A stretch of 64,000 nucleotides of DNA from Tardibacter sp963781025 (GCA_963781025.1 CAWADU010000003.1:620001-684000), one strand, 5' to 3'; shown: positions 46,609 to 55,800, counted from the stretch's first letter. The notes: generated from the letters alone by a model not told the origin. Numbers and translations: made by a program.

Positions 46609-47824
46609 GTGCGCGAACTGACCCGTTACTGGATCGGTCGCCTGATCGTGGCGGGGATGGCCGTATTGATAGGGCTTGCCGCCATATGGCTCGGCCTCGC
46701 GCCCTGGTGGATCGTTGCCGCCATCGGCCTTGTCGCCGCTATCGCGGGCGCCATGCTGGCGAGCGAGCCTCCATCACAACCAAGCGTCGAGGCGAACGGA
46801 GGAAACGATCTTGACGCTTACGGCGCGGCGACTTACGATCTCATCGAACTGGTCGAGCATCCGCTTCTGGTGGTTGACGGCAAACGGCGGGTCGAACTCG
46901 CGAACGCCCAGGCCCGGCGGCTGCTTGGCGACCATATCGTGGGGCAGGACATCAGGCTGGCGCTTCGCAATCCGGCGGCGGCGGCATTGCTCAGCAAGGG
47001 AGCCCCGTCCGAACTCACGGGTGGAACTGCTCGATCTCGGCGGCGCGGATCAGCGTTGGGAACTCGCGGCCGACCCGATTGGAGAACGCCAGATCGTCCG
47101 CCTGATCGACCGGACCGCCCTTCGCGCGGCGGAGCGGATGCGCGTGGATTTTGTCGCGAACGCCAGCCACGAGCTTCGCACCCCGCTCGCCACCCTCATC
47201 GGTTTCATCGAGACGCTTGAAGGACCGGCTGCCGAGGACGAAGGCGCTCGCAAGCGCTTTCTTGGCATCATGCGGGGCGAGGCGCATCGGATGATCAGGC
47301 TGGTCGACGATCTTATGTCATTGTCGCGCATAGAGGCTGACAAGCATCGCCCGCCGACAGATCCGGTCAATCTCGTTTCGCTGGTGGAGGAAGTGCGCGA
47401 TGCGCTGGGCCATCGCCTTTTGAAAGGCGGCCGGAATTTGGTGATCGATGCCGAAAAGAACGTGTCGCCGGTCGCGGGCGATCGGGATCAACTCCTCCAA
47501 CTGCTGCACAATCTGGTTGGCAACGCCATCAAATATGGGCGGACGGGCACGCCGGTGACGGTCCGCATAAGGCGAGACGGCCAGACGATGGTGCGGCTGT
47601 CGGTGGAGGACGAGGGGGAGGGGATCGCTCCTGAGCATTTGCCGCGTCTGACCGAGCGATTCTATCGCGCGGACCCAAGCCGGTCCCGGTCCATCGGGGG
47701 CACCGGCCTTGGCCTCGCGATCGTGAAGCACATTGTGGAACGGCACCGGGGCCAATTGCTGATCGACAGCGAAATCGGCCTCGGCACACGCATTACGGCC
47801 TTGCTTCCGGCTGCGGCGAACTGA
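46609..47824 (+). CDS. phoR: Phosphate regulon sensor histidine kinase, one-base frameshift
   Basis: GTG start at 46609. Two transmembrane helices at the N-terminus (LIVAGMAVLIGLAAIWLGL, IVAAIGLVAAIAGAML) with almost no periplasmic loop, a PAS-like region (HPLLVVDGKRRVELANAQ), then the HisKA box FVANASHELRTPLATLIGF with the phospho-His, N box LLHNLVGNAIKYGR and G box EDEGEGIAPEHL. Near 47019 the frame shifts by one base (an extra base in CTCACGGG); after it the sequence continues VELLDLGGADQRWEL. Repaired length is 404 residues. Position directly before pstSCAB-phoU-phoB and the small sensor topology identify PhoR, which reads Pi status through PstSCAB/PhoU rather than binding it. Confidence 0.88.
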
Positions 47825-47838
47825 GCAGTTCCCGGACG

Positions 47839-47904
47839 TTGTCACAATAGTGTAACAATCCCGTCACAGAAGCATCATGGAGCCGTCATCAGACGCTCAT
47901 GAAA
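47839..47904 (+). promoter_or_regulatory. Array of six 11-bp-phased Pho-box half-sites upstream of pstS
   Basis: Direct half-sites start every 11 bp: TGTCACA at 47840, TGTAACA at 47851, CGTCACA at 47862, CATCATG at 47873, CGTCATC at 47884 and GCTCATG at 47895. PhoB binds direct repeats of CTGTCAT-like 7-mers spaced by 4 A/T-rich bases (11-bp unit), so this amounts to three tandem Pho boxes. The outer repeats are weaker matches. The spacer ends about 60 bases before the preferred pstS start. This would make pst expression steeply dependent on phosphorylated PhoB. Confidence 0.7.
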
Positions 47905-47964
47905 GATCATTAGCGGAGCACTTGCGTGAATAAAGCGCTGTTCAGCCCCTCAAGGGAGGTAATA

Positions 47965-49014
47965 TTGGCAAGCAAGCTCCTGGCGGTTTCCGCCGCTATC
48001 ACAGCCCTGGCCGCGTGCCAGGGTGCAAGCATCGGTTCGGCTGAAGCCCGTACCCAAATTCGTATCGTGGGATCGTCGACCGTTTATCCGTTCACGACCG
48101 CGGTGGCGGAGACTTTCGTCCGTAAGAATCCGAAATTCCAGCCCCCGATCGTCGAGTCGACCGGTACGGGCGGTGGCATGAAGCTGTTCTGCGCCGGCGT
48201 CGGCGCTCAGCACCCTGACATCGAGGATGCATCCCGCCGCATCAAGGCGTCGGAAGTGGCCCAGTGCAAAGCCAATGGCGTCACCGGGATTATCGAAATC
48301 AAGGTCGGCATCGACGGTATCGTACTGGCCCAATCGAAGAAGGCGGCTCCGTTCAATCTGACGCCGCGCGATATCTACGCCGCGCTCGCCGCGACGCCGT
48401 TCGGCAAGCCGAACAAGGCGAAGACCTGGAAGGACGTCAACCCCAAGCTGCCTGCGGTAGCGATCAAGGTCTATGGCCCGCCGCCCACGTCCGGCACGCG
48501 CGATGCGCTTACCGAACTGCTGCTTGATAAGGGCTGCAGCACCAACCCGGCGATGGAAGCGCTCAAGAAGTCGGACGAAGCCAGGCAGAAGGCTATCTGC
48601 ACCAAGGTGCGTGAAGATGGCGTTTATGTGGAAGCGGGCGAGAACGACAATCTGATCGTCCAGAAGATCGAGGCAAATCCGGGTACGGTCGGTATCTTCG
48701 GCTACAGCTATTACGAAGAAAATCAAAACCAGGTGACCGGTCTTACGATCAACGGTGTCTCGCCCAGCTATGACACGATCTCCTCGTTCAAATACGCCGC
48801 CGCGCGTCCGCTCTTCATCTACGTCAAGAGCGCGCATCTCCGGGCCGTCCCCGGCCTCAAGGAGTTCATCGCGGAATACGCCAAGGAATCGACCTGGGGT
48901 CCGCAGGGCTATCTGTCCCGTCGCGGTCTGATCGCTGCTCCCGATGCCGAACGGGTGCGCTATGCGCAGATTGCAGCGAGCCTTGCTCCGCTCGATCTTG
49001 CCAGCGTGAAGTAA
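47965..49014 (+). CDS. pstS: Phosphate ABC transporter substrate-binding protein
   Basis: 349 residues from TTG 47965, preceded by AAGGGAGGT at 47952-47960, which gives a clean lipoprotein signal MASKLLAVSAAITALAAC (lipobox LAAC, Cys18). GTG 47926 is an in-frame alternative adding 13 residues. The mature protein has the PstS phosphate pocket motifs VGSSTVYPFT and ESTGTGGGMKLFC, and GPPPTSGTRDAL, with many lysines near the surface. It captures periplasmic phosphate and delivers it to PstCA. It is preceded by the Pho-box array and followed by a strong hairpin, then pstC. Confidence 0.9.
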   Translation: MASKLLAVSAAITALAACQGASIGSAEARTQIRIVGSSTVYPFTTAVAETFVRKNPKFQPPIVESTGTGGGMKLFCAGVGAQHPDIEDASRRIKASEVAQCKANGVTGIIEIKVGIDGIVLAQSKKAAPFNLTPRDIYAALAATPFGKPNKAKTWKDVNPKLPAVAIKVYGPPPTSGTRDALTELLLDKGCSTNPAMEALKKSDEARQKAICTKVREDGVYVEAGENDNLIVQKIEANPGTVGIFGYSYYEENQNQVTGLTINGVSPSYDTISSFKYAAARPLFIYVKSAHLRAVPGLKEFIAEYAKESTWGPQGYLSRRGLIAAPDAERVRYAQIAASLAPLDLASVK

Positions 49015-49024
49015 AGGACCGAAA

Positions 49025-49060
49025 GGGCCTTCCGCAGGTCTTTTGATCCTGGGAAGGCCC
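49025..49060 (+). repeat. Long hairpin between pstS and pstC
   Basis: GGGCCTTCC at 49025-49033 pairs perfectly with GGAAGGCCC at 49052-49060, and inside it CAGG (49035-49038) pairs with CCTG (49048-49051), a 13-bp stem with one bulge and a 9-base loop. It starts 10 bases after the pstS stop. No T-tract follows, so it probably acts as a partial terminator or an mRNA 3'-end stabiliser that lets pstS mRNA exceed that of the permease genes. Confidence 0.65.
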
Positions 49061-49092
49061 GTCGGCTCTATTGATGAATTGAGGTTTGGCTC

Positions 49093-50491
49093 GTGTCGTT
49101 GCTCGTTCTCTTTGTTCTGATCCTGGGGCTTGGCGCAATTGGCTGGATCAGCGCGCGTGTTCGGGCCTCGGCATTTGCCCCGACCTCAGGCGGCGCGCGA
49201 AACGTGCGTCCGCATTCGCTGCCCGGCTATCATGCCTGGCATGTCGCGTTATGGGCGGCTGGCCCGGCGCTCCTGTTGCTTGCGGTGTGGAGCTTCGTGC
49301 AGCCCTCGCTTGTCTACAGCGATGTGATCGCTTCCATTCCGGCGGCCGAGCGCCCTGTATCGGAACTGGAAAGCCAGGCCCTCTATTCCGAAGTATCCGG
49401 CCTTGCGTCGGGTGAGATCGACGCTGCCTTCGATCCTCGCGCCGAACAGGGTGCCGAAGTATTCAAGGCTTCCTCGACGCGCTGGAATTTGATTGCGCTT
49501 GCCGTGGCGCTGCTGGTCGGCCTGGCGGGCGGTGCCTGGTCCTTCAGCCGCGTCCGCCCCGACTTTCGGGCCCGTAACCGCGTCGAACGCATCGTCATGG
49601 GCACATTGCTTGCGGCTTCCCTGATCGCGATCGTGACGACCTTCGGCATCATCGCATCGCTGATGTTCGAATCCATCCGCTTCTTCAAGGCGGTCTCGCC
49701 CCTGGAATTCCTGTTCGGACTGGAGTGGAGCCCGCAGACGGCATTGCGTGCCGATCAGGTCGGTTCGTCGGGAGCATTCGGCGCTGTTCCCCTGTTCTGG
49801 GGTACGATCTTCATCGGCGCCATCATCGCCATGATCGTCGCGATACCGCTCGGGCTGATGAGCGCCATATATCTCACCCAATACGCCAAACCCGGCACCC
49901 GAAAAATTGTAAAGCCGGTGCTGGAGATATTGGCAGGCGTGCCCACCGTCGTTTACGGCTATTTCGCCGCGCTTACGGTCGCGCCTGTCATCCGCGATTT
50001 CGCCGTCTCGATTGGCATCATCAACGCTTCATCTGAATCAGCGCTCGCCGCGGGTGCGGTGATGGGGATCATGATCGTTCCCTTCGTCTCGTCGATGGCC
50101 GATGACTTCGATCAACGCGGTGCCGCGGGCGATGCGCGACGGTTCGTTGGCGATGGGTGCGACGACATCCGAAACGATCCGCCGCGTGCTGGTCCCGGCA
50201 GCACTTCCGGGCATAGTTGGCGGAGTGCTGCTCGCTGTCAGCCGCGCGATCGGTGAGACGATGATTGTCGTGATGGCCGCCGGACTTGCCGCCAAGCTGA
50301 CGATCAATCCCTTTGAATCGGTGACCACGGTCACCACGCAGATCGTGCAGTTGCTGACCGGCGACCAGGAATTCGATTCGCCAAAGACGCTGTCCGCCTT
50401 TGCGCTGGGCCTTGTGCTCTTTGCCGTGACCTTGATGCTCAACATCATCGCGCTTCGCGTGGTGAGAAAATATCGCGAGGCTTATGAGTAA
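49093..50491 (+). CDS. pstC: Phosphate ABC transporter permease PstC, one-base frameshift
   Basis: GTG start at 49093, with GAGG at 49081-49084. About 465 residues when repaired, longer than the 310-320 of enteric PstC because of an extra N-terminal region (residues 1-180) with additional helices and a periplasmic stretch, a variant seen in alphaproteobacteria. The core has six helices and the EAA-type loop: IVAIPLGLMSAIYL, AGVPTVVYGYFA and, after the shift, INAVPRAMRDGSLAMGAT. One extra T at 50106/50107 breaks the frame; ignoring it restores ADDSINAVPRAMRD. It pairs with PstA as the membrane channel. The end overlaps the pstA start by 8 bases. Confidence 0.9.
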
Positions 50492-51791
50492 CGTGGCCAC
50501 CATGAACGCGCCCGTCACTTCTGCAACAACCGAACGCGTACCAACGAATTGGTCCGGCGGGGCAATGCAGGCGCGGGTTCGTCGTCGCTACCGTTCCGAG
50601 CGGATTTTCCGGTCGGTCGGTTTCACCGCCGTCAGCCTGTCGGTGTTATTTCTGGCGTTCCTGCTGTTCAACATGATGGTGAACGGCATATCCGGCTTTC
50701 GTCAGAACGAGGTCGCCGTGCCGGTGACGCTGGATCGCGGCGCCCTTATGCTGACCAGGGCGCAGCTTCAAGGACCGGGTGCGGAAGAAGCACTCGCCGG
50801 GGCCGACATAGAAGGCGCCGTCATCAAGAGCGTGACCGCCGCCTATGGCGAGAAGGGCGCAAGGCTGATCTCCGAAGGGGCATGGGTGCGCGTGCGCGAT
50901 GCGCTGCGCGCCGATCCCTCGCTGCTCGGCAAGACGACGACGCTCTGGTTGCCGGCAGAAAGCAATCTGGATCTGATCGCAAAGGGCAAGATCGAGGATC
51001 GCATCGCGCCGGACGCGGCGGCGGCGTACAAGCGGCTGGCCGCGCAAGACAAGATCCGTTCCGCGTTCAACTGGAATTTCCTGACCGGCGCGGACTCGAC
51101 CGACCCCACGCTGGTCGGCATCTGGGGCGCGTTCAAGGGTTCGTTGATCACTATGATCGTGACCTTGATCATCAGCTTCCCCATCGGCGTGCTTTCGGCA
51201 CTTTATCTGGAGGAATATGCGCCGAAAAATGCGTGGACCGACATCATCGAGGTGTCGATCAACAATCTGGCGGCGGTTCCGTCCATCATTTTCGGCCTGC
51301 TTGGCCTCGCCGTGTTCCTGAACTTCATGCATATGCCGCGCTCCGCGCCGATCGTCGGCGGGTTGACGCTAGCGCTCATGACCCTGCCGGTGATCGTCAT
51401 CGCGGGCCGCAACGCGATCAAATCGGTGCCGCCGTCGATCCGCGATGCCGCGCTGGGCGTCGGGGCGTCACCGGTGCAGGTGGTTTTCCACCATGTCCTG
51501 CCGCTGGCATTGCCGGGCATCCTGACCGGCACCATCATCGGCATGGCGCGCGCGCTTGGGGAAACCGCGCCGCTCCTGATGATCGGGATGCGCGCGTTCA
51601 TCTCGGCTCCGCCATCGGGCATCACCCAGCCGGCGACCGTATTGCCCGTGCAGATCTTTCTCTGGTCCGACGAGGTCAGCCGCGGCTTCGTCGAAAAAAC
51701 ATCGGCCGCCATAATCGTCCTGCTGATATTCCTGCTCGCGATGAACGGCCTTGCCATCTATCTCCGCAACAAATTCGAGAGGCGCTGGTGA
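50484..51791 (+). CDS. pstA: Phosphate ABC transporter permease PstA
   Basis: 435 residues, versus about 296 in Escherichia coli; the extra N-terminal part (residues about 1-190) is a long soluble stretch after the first helix, as in the DUF3333-bearing PstA of alphaproteobacteria. The permease core from about residue 210 has GSLITMIVTLIISFPIGVLSALYLEEYAP, NNLAAVPSIIFGLLGL and the EAA loop SVPPSIRDAALGVGASPVQV. Together with PstC it forms the inner-membrane phosphate channel driven by PstB. The ATG at 50484 overlaps pstC and the TGA overlaps the GTG of pstB. Confidence 0.92.
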   Translation: MSNVATMNAPVTSATTERVPTNWSGGAMQARVRRRYRSERIFRSVGFTAVSLSVLFLAFLLFNMMVNGISGFRQNEVAVPVTLDRGALMLTRAQLQGPGAEEALAGADIEGAVIKSVTAAYGEKGARLISEGAWVRVRDALRADPSLLGKTTTLWLPAESNLDLIAKGKIEDRIAPDAAAAYKRLAAQDKIRSAFNWNFLTGADSTDPTLVGIWGAFKGSLITMIVTLIISFPIGVLSALYLEEYAPKNAWTDIIEVSINNLAAVPSIIFGLLGLAVFLNFMHMPRSAPIVGGLTLALMTLPVIVIAGRNAIKSVPPSIRDAALGVGASPVQVVFHHVLPLALPGILTGTIIGMARALGETAPLLMIGMRAFISAPPSGITQPATVLPVQIFLWSDEVSRGFVEKTSAAIIVLLIFLLAMNGLAIYLRNKFERRW

Positions 51792-52600
51792 GCGAGCAAC
51801 TAACCATGGATGCGCCCGCGCATCGTACGGCCGGGGCGACGCCCCAGCTCAAGATGACGGCCCGCAATGTCAACGTTTTCTATGGCGACAAGCAGGCGAT
51901 CAACGACGTCTCGATCGACGTCGACAGGGACCATGTGACCGCTTTCATCGGCCCATCGGGCTGCGGGAAATCGACCTTTCTGCGAACGCTGAACCGGATG
52001 AACGACACCGTCGACGGCGCGCGGGTCGAGGGCGCGATCACGCTCGACGGCGAAGATATCTACAGCTCGGGCATGGACGTGGTCCAGCTCCGCGCCCGGG
52101 TGGGCATGGTGTTCCAGAAGCCCAATCCTTTCCCGAAGTCGATCTACGAAAACGTCGCCTATGGCCCCCGCATTCACGGCCTCGCCATGGGCAAGGCGGA
52201 GCTTGACCGCATCGTTGAGAAATCATTGCGCCGGGCGGGCCTGTGGGACGAGGTGAAGGACCGGTTGCAGGAGAGCGGCACCGCGCTTTCGGGCGGTCAG
52301 CAGCAGCGGCTGTGCATCGCCCGCGCGATCGCGGTCGATCCCGAGGTGATCCTGATGGACGAGCCGTGTTCCGCGCTTGACCCCATCGCCACCGCCAAGA
52401 TCGAGGAGCTGATCCACGAACTGCGCGGCAAATATGCGATCGTGATCGTCACGCACAACATGCAGCAGGCCGCCCGTGTCAGCCAGAAGACCGCCTTTTT
52501 CCACCTTGGCAATCTGGTGGAATATGGCGACACGTCGGACATCTTCACCAACCCGCGCGAAACCCGCACGAAGGATTACATCACCGGCCGCTATGGCTGA
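51788..52600 (+). CDS. pstB: Phosphate ABC transporter ATP-binding protein PstB
   Basis: 270 residues from GTG 51788, which overlaps the pstA stop (GTGA); the frame is open upstream but lies inside pstA. ATG 51806 is a possible alternative. Walker A FIGPSGCGKSTFLRTLNRM, the PstB-specific VFQKPNPFPKSIYENVAYGPR, signature LSGGQQQRLCIARAI, Walker B VILMDEPCSALDPIAT, and the switch VTHNMQQAARVS are all present. It powers high-affinity phosphate uptake. phoU follows 16 bases later. Confidence 0.95.
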   Translation: MSEQLTMDAPAHRTAGATPQLKMTARNVNVFYGDKQAINDVSIDVDRDHVTAFIGPSGCGKSTFLRTLNRMNDTVDGARVEGAITLDGEDIYSSGMDVVQLRARVGMVFQKPNPFPKSIYENVAYGPRIHGLAMGKAELDRIVEKSLRRAGLWDEVKDRLQESGTALSGGQQQRLCIARAIAVDPEVILMDEPCSALDPIATAKIEELIHELRGKYAIVIVTHNMQQAARVSQKTAFFHLGNLVEYGDTSDIFTNPRETRTKDYITGRYG

Positions 52601-52616
52601 GTGAGAAGGAGGGCTT

Positions 52617-53324
52617 ATGGCCACCACCGGACATACCGTAAAAGCTTTCGACGACGATCTTGACGAGTTGCGCGCGCTCATCAGCCAGATGGGCGGTCTT
52701 GCCGAAGCCGCGATTGCAGACGCCGTACAGGCGCTTGCCCGCAAGGATACCGATCTCGCGCTTCGTGTCATCGACGGCGACAAGCGGATCGATCAGCTCG
52801 AGGTCGAAGTCGAGCGCCTTGCGGTGAGGCTGATCGCGCTCCGTGCGCCGATGGCCGACGATCTGCGCGAAGTCGTCTCGGCATTGAAAACAGCGGGCGT
52901 GATCGAGCGCATCGGCGATTATGCGAAGAATATCGCCAAGCGGGTCGCGATCTTCGCCGAAGCCAATCCCATTGCACCGATGACGATCGTGCCGGAAATG
53001 GCCCGCGTCGTTGCGCAGATGGTCAAATCGGCGCTCGATGCCTTTGTCGCCCGCGATGCGGAGCTGGCGGCGCGCGTGCGCGAGCGGGACAAGACCGTCG
53101 ACGATTTCTACAACAGCCTGTTCCGCACGTTGTTGACCTATATGATGGAAAACCCGAACAATATTACCGCGTCGGCGCACCTGTTGTTCATCGCCAAGAA
53201 CCTGGAGCGGATCGGCGATCACGCAACCAACATCGCCGAGATGGTCTATTACAGCGCCACCGGGGTCTACCTGGACGAGCGCGAGAAGGGCGGGGACGCG
53301 TTCGCGCCGCTGAAGGCGGAATAG
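52617..53324 (+). CDS. phoU: Phosphate signalling regulator PhoU
   Basis: 235 residues, all-helical, with two tandem PhoU three-helix repeats. Metal-binding E/DxxxD-type motifs are visible in LKTAGVIERIGDYAKNIAKR and LERIGDHATNIAEMVYY. PhoU links the Pst transporter to PhoR and represses the Pho regulon when phosphate is plentiful. The gene lies between pstB and phoB, in the usual order. phoB begins 10 bases after its stop. Confidence 0.95.
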   Translation: MATTGHTVKAFDDDLDELRALISQMGGLAEAAIADAVQALARKDTDLALRVIDGDKRIDQLEVEVERLAVRLIALRAPMADDLREVVSALKTAGVIERIGDYAKNIAKRVAIFAEANPIAPMTIVPEMARVVAQMVKSALDAFVARDAELAARVRERDKTVDDFYNSLFRTLLTYMMENPNNITASAHLLFIAKNLERIGDHATNIAEMVYYSATGVYLDEREKGGDAFAPLKAE

Positions 53325-53334
53325 GGAGGGGCTG

Positions 53335-54027
53335 GTGGCCGCCCGTCCGCGCATCCTCCTCGTCGAGGATGATCCCAACCTCGCCGAGCTTGTTCGCTAC
53401 AATCTGGAGCGGGAGGATTTCCAGGTCGAAACCACGTCCGACGGCGAGGAGGCGCTGCTGCTCGCCAGGGAGACGCCGCCCGATCTGGTCGTGCTCGACT
53501 GGATGATCGAAAGCCTGTCGGGCATCGAGGTCTGCCGCCGTCTTCGTCGTTTGCCTGAAACCGCCAACGTGCCGATCATCATGTTGACCGCGCGGGTGGA
53601 GGAGGAGGATCGTATCCGGGGCCTTGAAACGGGCGCTGATGACTATATCACCAAGCCGTTCAGTCCCCGTGAACTGACGGCACGCGTATCCGCCGTGCTT
53701 CGCCGCGTGCGTCCGGCGCTCGCCGGAGGTAGCCTCAATTACGCCGACATAGAAATGGACACGGCCGCTCATCGCGTTCGGCGCAGCGGCAAGGCGGTAC
53801 CGCTGGGTCCCACCGAATTCCGGCTGCTGCGCCATTTCCTTGAACATCCGGGCCGCGTTTTCTCGCGCGAGCGCCTGCTTGACGCCGTCTGGGGCCAGGA
53901 TACGGACATCGAACTTCGCACGGTCGACGTTCATATCCGTCGCTTGCGCAAGGCGATCAACGATGGCGGGTATGAGGACGTCATTCGCACCGTCCGGTCA
54001 GCAGGCTATGCGCTCGACGCGGACTGA
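53335..54027 (+). CDS. phoB: Phosphate regulon response regulator PhoB
   Basis: 230 residues from GTG 53335, 5 bases after GGAGG. Receiver domain with the acidic pair in LVEDDPNLAEL, phospho-Asp in VVLDWMIESLSG (about residue 54) and Lys in YITKPFSPRE; the C-terminal winged helix has LGPTEFRLLRHFLEHPGRV and VDVHIRRLRKAI, close to Escherichia coli PhoB. When phosphorylated by PhoR it would bind the Pho-box array at 47839-47904. It is the last gene of the phosphate block and converges with the DUF2794 gene. Confidence 0.94.
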   Translation: MAARPRILLVEDDPNLAELVRYNLEREDFQVETTSDGEEALLLARETPPDLVVLDWMIESLSGIEVCRRLRRLPETANVPIIMLTARVEEEDRIRGLETGADDYITKPFSPRELTARVSAVLRRVRPALAGGSLNYADIEMDTAAHRVRRSGKAVPLGPTEFRLLRHFLEHPGRVFSRERLLDAVWGQDTDIELRTVDVHIRRLRKAINDGGYEDVIRTVRSAGYALDAD

Positions 54028-54045
54028 TGCTGGTTTAGGAGGACG

Positions 54046-54381
54046 CTACGCCTGGACGAGCCGCAGGAGGCGGCGTTCCAGCGGCGCCAGGACACCGGGA
54101 AGCCCATGGCCCCGCTTCAGGATCACGCCGGCTTCCCCGATCAGCAGCCACATGCCCTGGCGGTTTCTCAGCTCCGGCCGTTTTTCGATGCGGCATTCCG
54201 GCCGTTCGGAAGCGCGGCGGAACGCGCTGAAGATCGCCGCATCCACACCCAGGTGAATGGCGTAATCGCGCCAGTGACCGGCAGCGACCATGCGGCCATA
54301 AAGGTCGAGTATGCGGTTTATCTCCAGCCTATCGAACGCTATCTGCGGCGAACGACGGGGCAGGGGATGAACATTGTCCAT
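54046..54381 (-). CDS. DUF2794 family protein
   Basis: 111 residues, no signal or membrane segment. Pattern matches DUF2794 of alphaproteobacteria: FDRLEINRILDLYGRMVAAGHWRDYAI, VDAAIFSAFRRASERPECRIEK and GVILKRGHGLPGVL. The function is unknown; the family is widespread and often next to metabolic genes. Its ATG overlaps the cysE stop by one base at 54381, so it is cotranscribed with the serine acetyltransferase. Confidence 0.85.
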   Translation of the reverse strand: MDNVHPLPRRSPQIAFDRLEINRILDLYGRMVAAGHWRDYAIHLGVDAAIFSAFRRASERPECRIEKRPELRNRQGMWLLIGEAGVILKRGHGLPGVLAPLERRLLRLVQA

Positions 54382-55085
54382 CAGGCGCGGCTGCGTTCCT
54401 TGTTGGGGGAGCCGGCCTCACCGCCTTCCTTCTCATCGATAAGGGCGGCCAATTTCGCCCGCAACTGCTCCACCTCGCACTTCAGAATTTCAAATTTCTG
54501 AGTCTGCGGGTCGAACACTTCATGGCAGGGCGTGCCATAGGGGACGAACGGCTTTGAATAGTTTTCGGCATCGACGAGGGTGGGCCGTGCCGGAATGCCG
54601 ATCATCACCGCGCCGTCCGGTACGTCGCGTGTCACGACTGCATTGGCGCCGACCCGCGCACGCTTGCCAACGGTGATGGGGCCGAGCACTTGCGCGCCTG
54701 ATCCGATGATCACGCCATCTTCCAGCGTCGGGTGGCGTTTGCCGGGAACGCCACTGTCCGGATTCGTTCCACCCAGGGTGACGCACTGATAGATAGTGAC
54801 GTTGTCGCCGATTTCGGCGGTTTCGCCGATGACCGTGAAACCGTGATCGATGAAGAAGTTACGGCCGATTTTTGCACCCGGATGGATGTCGATCGCCGTC
54901 AGGATCCGCGCCAGGTGATTGACCATGCGCGCCACGAAATAGAGTTCGCCCCGGAAAAGCCAGTGGGCCAAACGATGAAAGGCCAGCGCGTGGACACCGG
55001 GGTAAAGTAGGACTTCCCAGCGGGAACGCGGCGCCGGATCGCGCGCCTTCACTGAATCCAGAAAATCAATCAACCGATCGAACAT
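54381..55085 (-). CDS. cysE: Serine O-acetyltransferase (EpsC type)
   Basis: 234 residues. The N-terminal helical region (LLYPGVHALAFHRLAHWLF) and the left-handed beta-helix with hexapeptide repeats (HPGAKIGRNFFIDHGFTVIGE, GVIIGSGAQVLGPITVGKRARVGANAVV) are those of SAT. His in DHGFTVIGET and the Asp/His pair of the active site are preserved. It acetylates L-serine with acetyl-CoA for cysteine synthesis. The size and lack of the long N-terminal extension of enteric CysE put it in the EpsC group. The C-terminal tail is coiled-coil-like (EQLRAKLAALIDEKEG). Confidence 0.9.
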   Translation of the reverse strand: MFDRLIDFLDSVKARDPAPRSRWEVLLYPGVHALAFHRLAHWLFRGELYFVARMVNHLARILTAIDIHPGAKIGRNFFIDHGFTVIGETAEIGDNVTIYQCVTLGGTNPDSGVPGKRHPTLEDGVIIGSGAQVLGPITVGKRARVGANAVVTRDVPDGAVMIGIPARPTLVDAENYSKPFVPYGTPCHEVFDPQTQKFEILKCEVEQLRAKLAALIDEKEGGEAGSPNKERSRA

Positions 55086-55196
55086 GGCGCCTGCCTCTTG
55101 GTCTCAGCGACCCAATTTAGTGGCATGGGTCAGAAAACGCTAGGGGGTTGGCGGAAAACCGGCCTCTTCCCGAAGGAAGAGGACGTCTATGCATCA

Positions 55197-55718
55197 TCAC
55201 ACCGCCGTTGCGTGGACCTTCGCGACCGCAGCCATGACTGCGGCAAAACGCGCCCCGGCCTGGATGACATCGGCATTGACGCCATGGTCGCGCAGCACCT
55301 TTTCATGGCTGTCGATGCACATGCCGCAGCCGTTCATGGCCGATACGGCAAGGCTGAACAGTTCGAAATCCGCCTTGTCGATACCCGGTGATCCGATCAC
55401 GTTCATGCGCAATTTTGCCGGCATTTTCGAATATTCCTGGTTCGACGCCAGATGGACGAAGCGGTAGTAGACATTGTTCATCGCCATTACCGCGGCGGCG
55501 GCGCGCGCGGCGTTCCTGGCTGGGTCCGAAAGCTTGCCCTCGACTTCCTTTTCCGTCGCCTGAACAATGGGCTCATAGCCGGTGCCGTGGGCGCAGGCGA
55601 GCAGCAGGCCATATTTGCGCTGGTCGCCCAAGGTCTGATCGTTGAGCAGCGAGCTGATGTTGAGCCTGATGTCTTTCGCATAATCAGGCAGCGTTTCGGA
55701 GAGTTCCTTCAGCGACAT
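55197..55718 (-). CDS. ahpD: AhpD alkyl hydroperoxide reductase partner (CMD family)
   Basis: 173 residues from ATG 55718 (the frame is open 18 codons further upstream but the known N-terminus is MSLKELSETLPDYAKDIRLN). The redox motif CGMC with the nearby His is in NGCGMCIDSHEKVL, as in AhpD. In mycobacteria AhpD reduces AhpC with lipoamide and Lpd/SucB. It is 82 bases from ahpC on the same strand, and probably cotranscribed with it, so it supplies electrons to that peroxiredoxin since no ahpF is seen. Confidence 0.92.
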   Translation of the reverse strand: MSLKELSETLPDYAKDIRLNISSLLNDQTLGDQRKYGLLLACAHGTGYEPIVQATEKEVEGKLSDPARNAARAAAAVMAMNNVYYRFVHLASNQEYSKMPAKLRMNVIGSPGIDKADFELFSLAVSAMNGCGMCIDSHEKVLRDHGVNADVIQAGARFAAVMAAVAKVHATAV

Positions 55719-55800
55719 GGTGCCGTCCTTTCCGATTGGGCAGAAAATAAGGCGCGGGGAACATGCCCCCACGCCTTATCGAAAGTTGGAGGGCTTGCGA

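Noticed and set aside
50549..51787. Long upstream part of the pstB frame (over 400 codons)
   Set aside because: It overlaps pstA in another frame and shows no homology; the pstB start at GTG 51788 coupled to the pstA stop explains the real gene.
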